A DNA stretch of 64,000 nt from contig NZ_CP045699.1 in the NCBI RefSeq assembly GCF_009601765.2, positions 434,001 through 498,000 on the forward strand. The letters are read 5' to 3'. This stretch comes from Vibrio algicola. Its GTDB lineage: Bacteria; Pseudomonadota; Gammaproteobacteria; Enterobacterales; Vibrionaceae. Numbering within the stretch: position 1 is the stretch's first letter; each line of letters starts with the position of its first letter. The position numbers and the translations under genes are program-made. Below are positions 59,166 through 64,000 of this stretch, one piece after another. The notes beneath the pieces are model-generated. The model saw only the letters and a list, made by a program, of their open reading frames with translations, searched no databases and was not told the origin of the DNA.

Positions 59166-62042
59166 TTACAGCGCGGCAATTGTCGCTTTTTGCTCTTCCA
59201 GTTTAACCAAAGTATCTTGGTAACCTTCAAGCTTGCCACGTTCTGCAGCCACTACCGCTTCTGGCGCTTTTGCTACAAAGCCTTGGTTGTTGAGTTTGCC
59301 TTCAATGCGTTTGATTTCGCCTTGAATACGAACCGATTCTTTATCTAAGCGAGCCAGTTCAGCGTCTTTGTCGATAAGACCAGCCATTGGGATCATCAGT
59401 GTTGATTTACCCACCAATGCGGTTGCACATGCTGGAATATCTTTGCCATCGACCTGAGTATCACCTTCTGCTAATACTTTGATCTCTTCTAGTTTCGCAA
59501 GCGAGCTCAGTACGTTTAAGTTGGCTTGTAGGCGAGCAGTGTCGGTAGCATCGGCTTTTAGCATCACAGATAACGCAACACTTGGCGCAATATCGTATTC
59601 AGCGCGTAGGTTACGGATGCAAGTGATGAATTGCTTCACCCACTCAATATCCGCCACTGCGGTTTCGTCTAGGTTGTCAGCATTAAACTGAGGCAATGCC
59701 TGGGTCATAATGGTGTCCCCCTCAACGCCATCAACCAGCGGCTTGACACTTTGCCAGATGGACTCAGTAATAAATGGCAATACTGGGTGTGCTAAACGTA
59801 GCGTTTTCTCAAGGACCGTGATCAAGGTGCGACGAGTGGCGCGTTGCTTGGCTTCGGTGCCTTTCCAAAGGATTGGTTTGGTTAACTCTAAGTACCAGTC
59901 ACAGAATTGGTTCCAGATGAACTCGTACAAAGTATTGGCCGCCATATCCAAGCGGAAGTTTTCGATATGAGTATTAAAATCTTTTGCTGCTAATTCAAAC
60001 TGAGATTCAATCCAACGATCGGCGAGTGAATATTCAAGCTCTGCATCCGGTGCAAAACCACAGTCTTGATCTTCGGTGTTCATCAACACATAACGGCTGG
60101 CGTTCCATAACTTGTTACAGAAGTTACGGTAACCTTCTAGGCGTTTCATATCCCAGTTAATATCACGACCGGTTGATGCCATTGCCGCCAGAGTAAAGCG
60201 CAATGCGTCGGTGCCGTAAGGTTCAATCCCGTTTTCAAATGTCTTACGAGTGGCTTTTTCAATTTTAGCGGCCAGTTTAGGCTGCATCATGTTGCCACAA
60301 CGTTTTTCAACTAATTCTTCAAGGCCGATGCCGTCAATCATATCGATCGGATCAAGGACGTTACCTTTTGATTTCGACATTTTATCGCCGTTTTCATCAC
60401 GGATAAGTCCGGTCATGTAAACGGTTTTAAAAGGAACTTGAGATTTTCCGTCTTCGTCTTTGACAAAGTGCATGGTCATCATGATCATACGAGCAACCCA
60501 GAAGAAGATGATGTCAAAACCAGACACCAACACATCGGTTGGGTGGAAGGTAGACAAATCTTGAGTTTTCTCAGGCCAGCCCATGGTGCCGAATGTCCAT
60601 AACGCCGATGAGAACCAAGTATCTAATACGTCATCATCTTGGCGTAGAACCACAACCGGTGCTAAGTTGTTTTGCGCGCGAACTTCATCTTCATCGCGTC
60701 CAACATAAACATTACCATCGTTGTCATACCATGCTGGAATACGATGACCCCACCAAAGTTGACGCGAGATACACCAGTCTTGCACATCACGCATCCACGC
60801 GAAGTACATATTTTCATATTGCTTTGGTACAAATTGGATTTCGCCATCTTCTACTGCTTTAACGGCTGGTGCCGCTAATGGCGCAGTACGAACATACCAT
60901 TGGTCAGTCAGCATTGGTTCAATCACCACGCCGCCACGGTCACCATAAGGTACGGTTAAGTCGTGATCTTTTATTTCTTCTAACAGACCAAGAGCATCTA
61001 ATTCTGCTACCACGGCTTTACGCGCAGCAAAACGTTCCATGCCTTTAAATTGCCCTGGCAGTTCGGTGCTGTAAACATCAGAAGGCTCACCAGTCGTGGT
61101 AAATACTTCGGCGTTATCACGAATGTCGGCATTAAGGGTCAGGATATTGATCATCGGCAGTTGATGACGTTTACCTACTTCGTAATCGTTAAAATCGTGC
61201 GCAGGGGTGATCTTCACACAACCTGTGCCTTTTTCCATATCAGCGTGTTCATCGGCGACGATTGGGATTAAGCGATTAACTAAAGGAAGTAAGATTTCTT
61301 TACCGATCAGATCTTTATAACGAGGATCTTCCGGGTTAACCGCTACGCCAGTATCACCTAATACGGTTTCAGGGCGAGTTGTGGCAACCACAATGTAGTC
61401 TTTACCATCCGCGGTTTTTACGCCGTTGGCAAGTGGGTAGCGGAAGTGCCACATGAAGCCTTTTTTGTCTTTATTTTCAACTTCAAGATCCGAAATTGCA
61501 GTGTGCAGTTTTGGATCCCAGTTAACCAGACGTTTACCACGATAGATTAGGTCGTCTTCATAAAGGCGAACAAACACTTCTTTGGTGGCGTTAGATAAAC
61601 CGTCATCCATCGTAAAGCGTTCACGTTCCCAATCAACAGATGCACCAAGGCGACGAAGTTGACGAGTGATGTTGCCACCAGACTCGGCTTTCCATTCCCA
61701 GATCTTGTCGATGAAAGCTTCACGGCCATAATCATGCTTGGTTTTATTTTCTTCAGCGGCAATTTTACGTTCAACCACCATTTGAGTTGCAATACCTGCG
61801 TGATCGGTACCGACTTGCCAAAGGGTGTTTTTGCCTTTCATGCGCTCACAACGGATAAAAGTATCCATAATGGTATCTTGGAAAGCATGACCCATGTGTA
61901 GGCTACCAGTGACGTTCGGTGGCGGGATCACAATGCTGTAAGCTTGTTTTGATGTGTCACCATGAGGCTTAAAGTAACCAGCTTCTTCCCAACGCTGATA
62001 TAGCGCTTGTTCAATTGATGTTGGGTTATATGTCTTTTCCAT
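59166..62042 (-). CDS. valS: Valyl-tRNA synthetase
   Basis: Class I synthetase charging tRNA-Val, with an editing domain. At 958 aa the HIGH motif is HMGH (49-52) in [20 protein letters not shown]. The KMSKS motif is at 554-558. A CP1 editing domain (about 190-390, [15 protein letters not shown]) and a C-terminal coiled-coil (about 890-955) are present. It lies upstream of the DUF2061 gene and downstream of holC. Confidence 0.98.
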   Translation of the reverse strand: MEKTYNPTSIEQALYQRWEEAGYFKPHGDTSKQAYSIVIPPPNVTGSLHMGHAFQDTIMDTFIRCERMKGKNTLWQVGTDHAGIATQMVVERKIAAEENKTKHDYGREAFIDKIWEWKAESGGNITRQLRRLGASVDWERERFTMDDGLSNATKEVFVRLYEDDLIYRGKRLVNWDPKLHTAISDLEVENKDKKGFMWHFRYPLANGVKTADGKDYIVVATTRPETVLGDTGVAVNPEDPRYKDLIGKEILLPLVNRLIPIVADEHADMEKGTGCVKITPAHDFNDYEVGKRHQLPMINILTLNADIRDNAEVFTTTGEPSDVYSTELPGQFKGMERFAARKAVVAELDALGLLEEIKDHDLTVPYGDRGGVVIEPMLTDQWYVRTAPLAAPAVKAVEDGEIQFVPKQYENMYFAWMRDVQDWCISRQLWWGHRIPAWYDNDGNVYVGRDEDEVRAQNNLAPVVVLRQDDDVLDTWFSSALWTFGTMGWPEKTQDLSTFHPTDVLVSGFDIIFFWVARMIMMTMHFVKDEDGKSQVPFKTVYMTGLIRDENGDKMSKSKGNVLDPIDMIDGIGLEELVEKRCGNMMQPKLAAKIEKATRKTFENGIEPYGTDALRFTLAAMASTGRDINWDMKRLEGYRNFCNKLWNASRYVLMNTEDQDCGFAPDAELEYSLADRWIESQFELAAKDFNTHIENFRLDMAANTLYEFIWNQFCDWYLELTKPILWKGTEAKQRATRRTLITVLEKTLRLAHPVLPFITESIWQSVKPLVDGVEGDTIMTQALPQFNADNLDETAVADIEWVKQFITCIRNLRAEYDIAPSVALSVMLKADATDTARLQANLNVLSSLAKLEEIKVLAEGDTQVDGKDIPACATALVGKSTLMIPMAGLIDKDAELARLDKESVRIQGEIKRIEGKLNNQGFVAKAPEAVVAAERGKLEGYQDTLVKLEEQKATIAAL

Positions 62043-62154
62043 AGTCTTCTTTTATCGATACTGTGAGCGTGAAAAATAAGGTTAGTGTCAATGTAAAACG
62101 TTATAGCTAAAACAACAGCCTATAAATGATTGGTTTAGCTATAAGGATTTTAGG

Positions 62155-62613
62155 TTAAGTTGCCGCTTGGTTTTCAATGTTTATGGTCTGCATTTCAAAC
62201 CCTGCTTGTCGGTAGATTTTATACCTTTCTCGGGCTTGTTGCTTTCCTTTTTCTTCGCAAGCAACGAAGTCTACCACTTGTGTAAAGCTCAGGGCAAAAT
62301 TTGTCTTATCGTGGCTCATATTGATCACCAGCTGGCGGTTACGATTTGGTCTGACTTGTGAGTAACCAATTTCGATCGGGGTGCCATAATGAGGCCCTTC
62401 TCCAACTAAGTTATGCGCTTGATAATTTTCACTTTGTTGCTGCCAAAAATGCTCATCAATCGTTTCTGCTTGAGTTTTATCTTGTGCGTTAATATAAACT
62501 TTTGCACCTTGCTCAGCAAAATAGCGAGCTAAAAAAATCACATATTCAATATGACCTATTTGTGTCGCTTGAACGGAATTTGGCTCAATGATGTAAAAAG
62601 TCGCAATGCTCAT
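62155..62613 (-). CDS. holC: DNA polymerase III chi subunit
   Basis: A clamp-loader accessory protein that contacts SSB. At 152 aa it has ATFYIIEPNSVQA, DEHFWQQQSENYQAHNLVGE then GPHYGTPIEIGY, and VVDFVACEEKGKQQARERYK matching the chi fold. Its place between pepA and valS is the standard one. ATG 62611-62613 is preferred over a GTG/ATG-region start six codons upstream. Confidence 0.93.
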   Translation of the reverse strand: MSIATFYIIEPNSVQATQIGHIEYVIFLARYFAEQGAKVYINAQDKTQAETIDEHFWQQQSENYQAHNLVGEGPHYGTPIEIGYSQVRPNRNRQLVINMSHDKTNFALSFTQVVDFVACEEKGKQQARERYKIYRQAGFEMQTINIENQAAT

Positions 62614-62702
62614 AATAGGCCCATAGCTCAAAGCTCATTGATAAAAGCTCTCAAATGATTGGTAATTGTAAAACATCAAAGATAATTAGAAAGACGAAAA
62701 CA

Positions 62703-62728
62703 CAAAAAGGGCACAATGGCCCTTTTAT
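62703..62728 (-). terminator. Terminator, probably of pepA
   Basis: AAAAGGGC (62705-62712) pairs with GCCCTTTT (62719-62726). The minus strand continues TTTTTGTG. It lies about 200 bp beyond the pepA stop, after a repeat element. Confidence 0.7.
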
Positions 62729-62780
62729 ATTTAGCTTGTATATCGGTTTTACTTGACACAATAATTTAAGTAAAACAAAT

Positions 62781-64000
<1,220 letters not shown>

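Overview
The window looks like the main chromosome of a Vibrionaceae bacterium, most likely a Vibrio. The gene order (Na+/H+ antiporter, metH, lysC, class V aminotransferase, pglL, uvrA, galU, qstR, ssb, mshH, then mreBCD) matches what I remember of the Vibrio cholerae chromosome. That is recall, not a search. Protein similarities point the same way: gammaproteobacterial with Vibrio-type features (QstR, MshH, PglL). No rRNA or tRNA gene was seen.

Layout. 1-8.2 kb: partial CPA1 antiporter, metH behind tandem MetJ boxes, lysC behind a lysine riboswitch, and an aminotransferase. 8.3-16.2 kb: the O-oligosaccharyltransferase pglL, uvrA with a LexA box, galU, the competence regulator qstR, and ssb. 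16.4-20.2 kb: the remains of the MSHA type IV pilus locus. mshH is intact, mshI is cut after about 93 codons, a 766-bp defective IS903-type element follows, and then only the C-terminal end of mshQ. Everything normally between (pilin, ATPase, secretin, minor pilins) is gone. 20.4-33.6 kb: mreBCD, maf, rng, yhdP, a nitrilase-type amidase, tldD, darP and pmbA.

33.7-43.2 kb is a long minus-strand block. It runs yrbG, kdsD-kdsC-lptC-lptA-lptB (Kdo synthesis and LPS export), rpoN-hpf-ptsN-rapZ-npr (sigma54 and nitrogen PTS) and mgtE. 43.6-49.2 kb on the plus strand is mlaFEDCB-ibaG-murA-plsC (outer-membrane lipid asymmetry, peptidoglycan precursor, phospholipid synthesis). 49.4-52.7 kb is a MarR-emrA-emrB efflux operon behind two identical palindromic operators. 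53-56.2 kb is pyrBI-ridA with an attenuator leader, and argF with ARG boxes. 56.5-64 kb holds rraB, an orphan sugar-binding-like protein, a GNAT acetyltransferase, a tandem-DUF2061 membrane protein behind a strong Fur box, valS, holC and partial pepA.

The most notable finding is the IS-associated loss of the MSHA pilus locus. The IS has perfect 18-bp ends but no target duplication. Its transposase lost the stretch with the first catalytic Asp and carries a Trp-to-stop change. Other observations are three families of dispersed palindromic intergenic repeats, a 10-bp tandem repeat upstream of mshH, and a dense set of readable regulatory sites. Most remaining genes are ordinary housekeeping genes.
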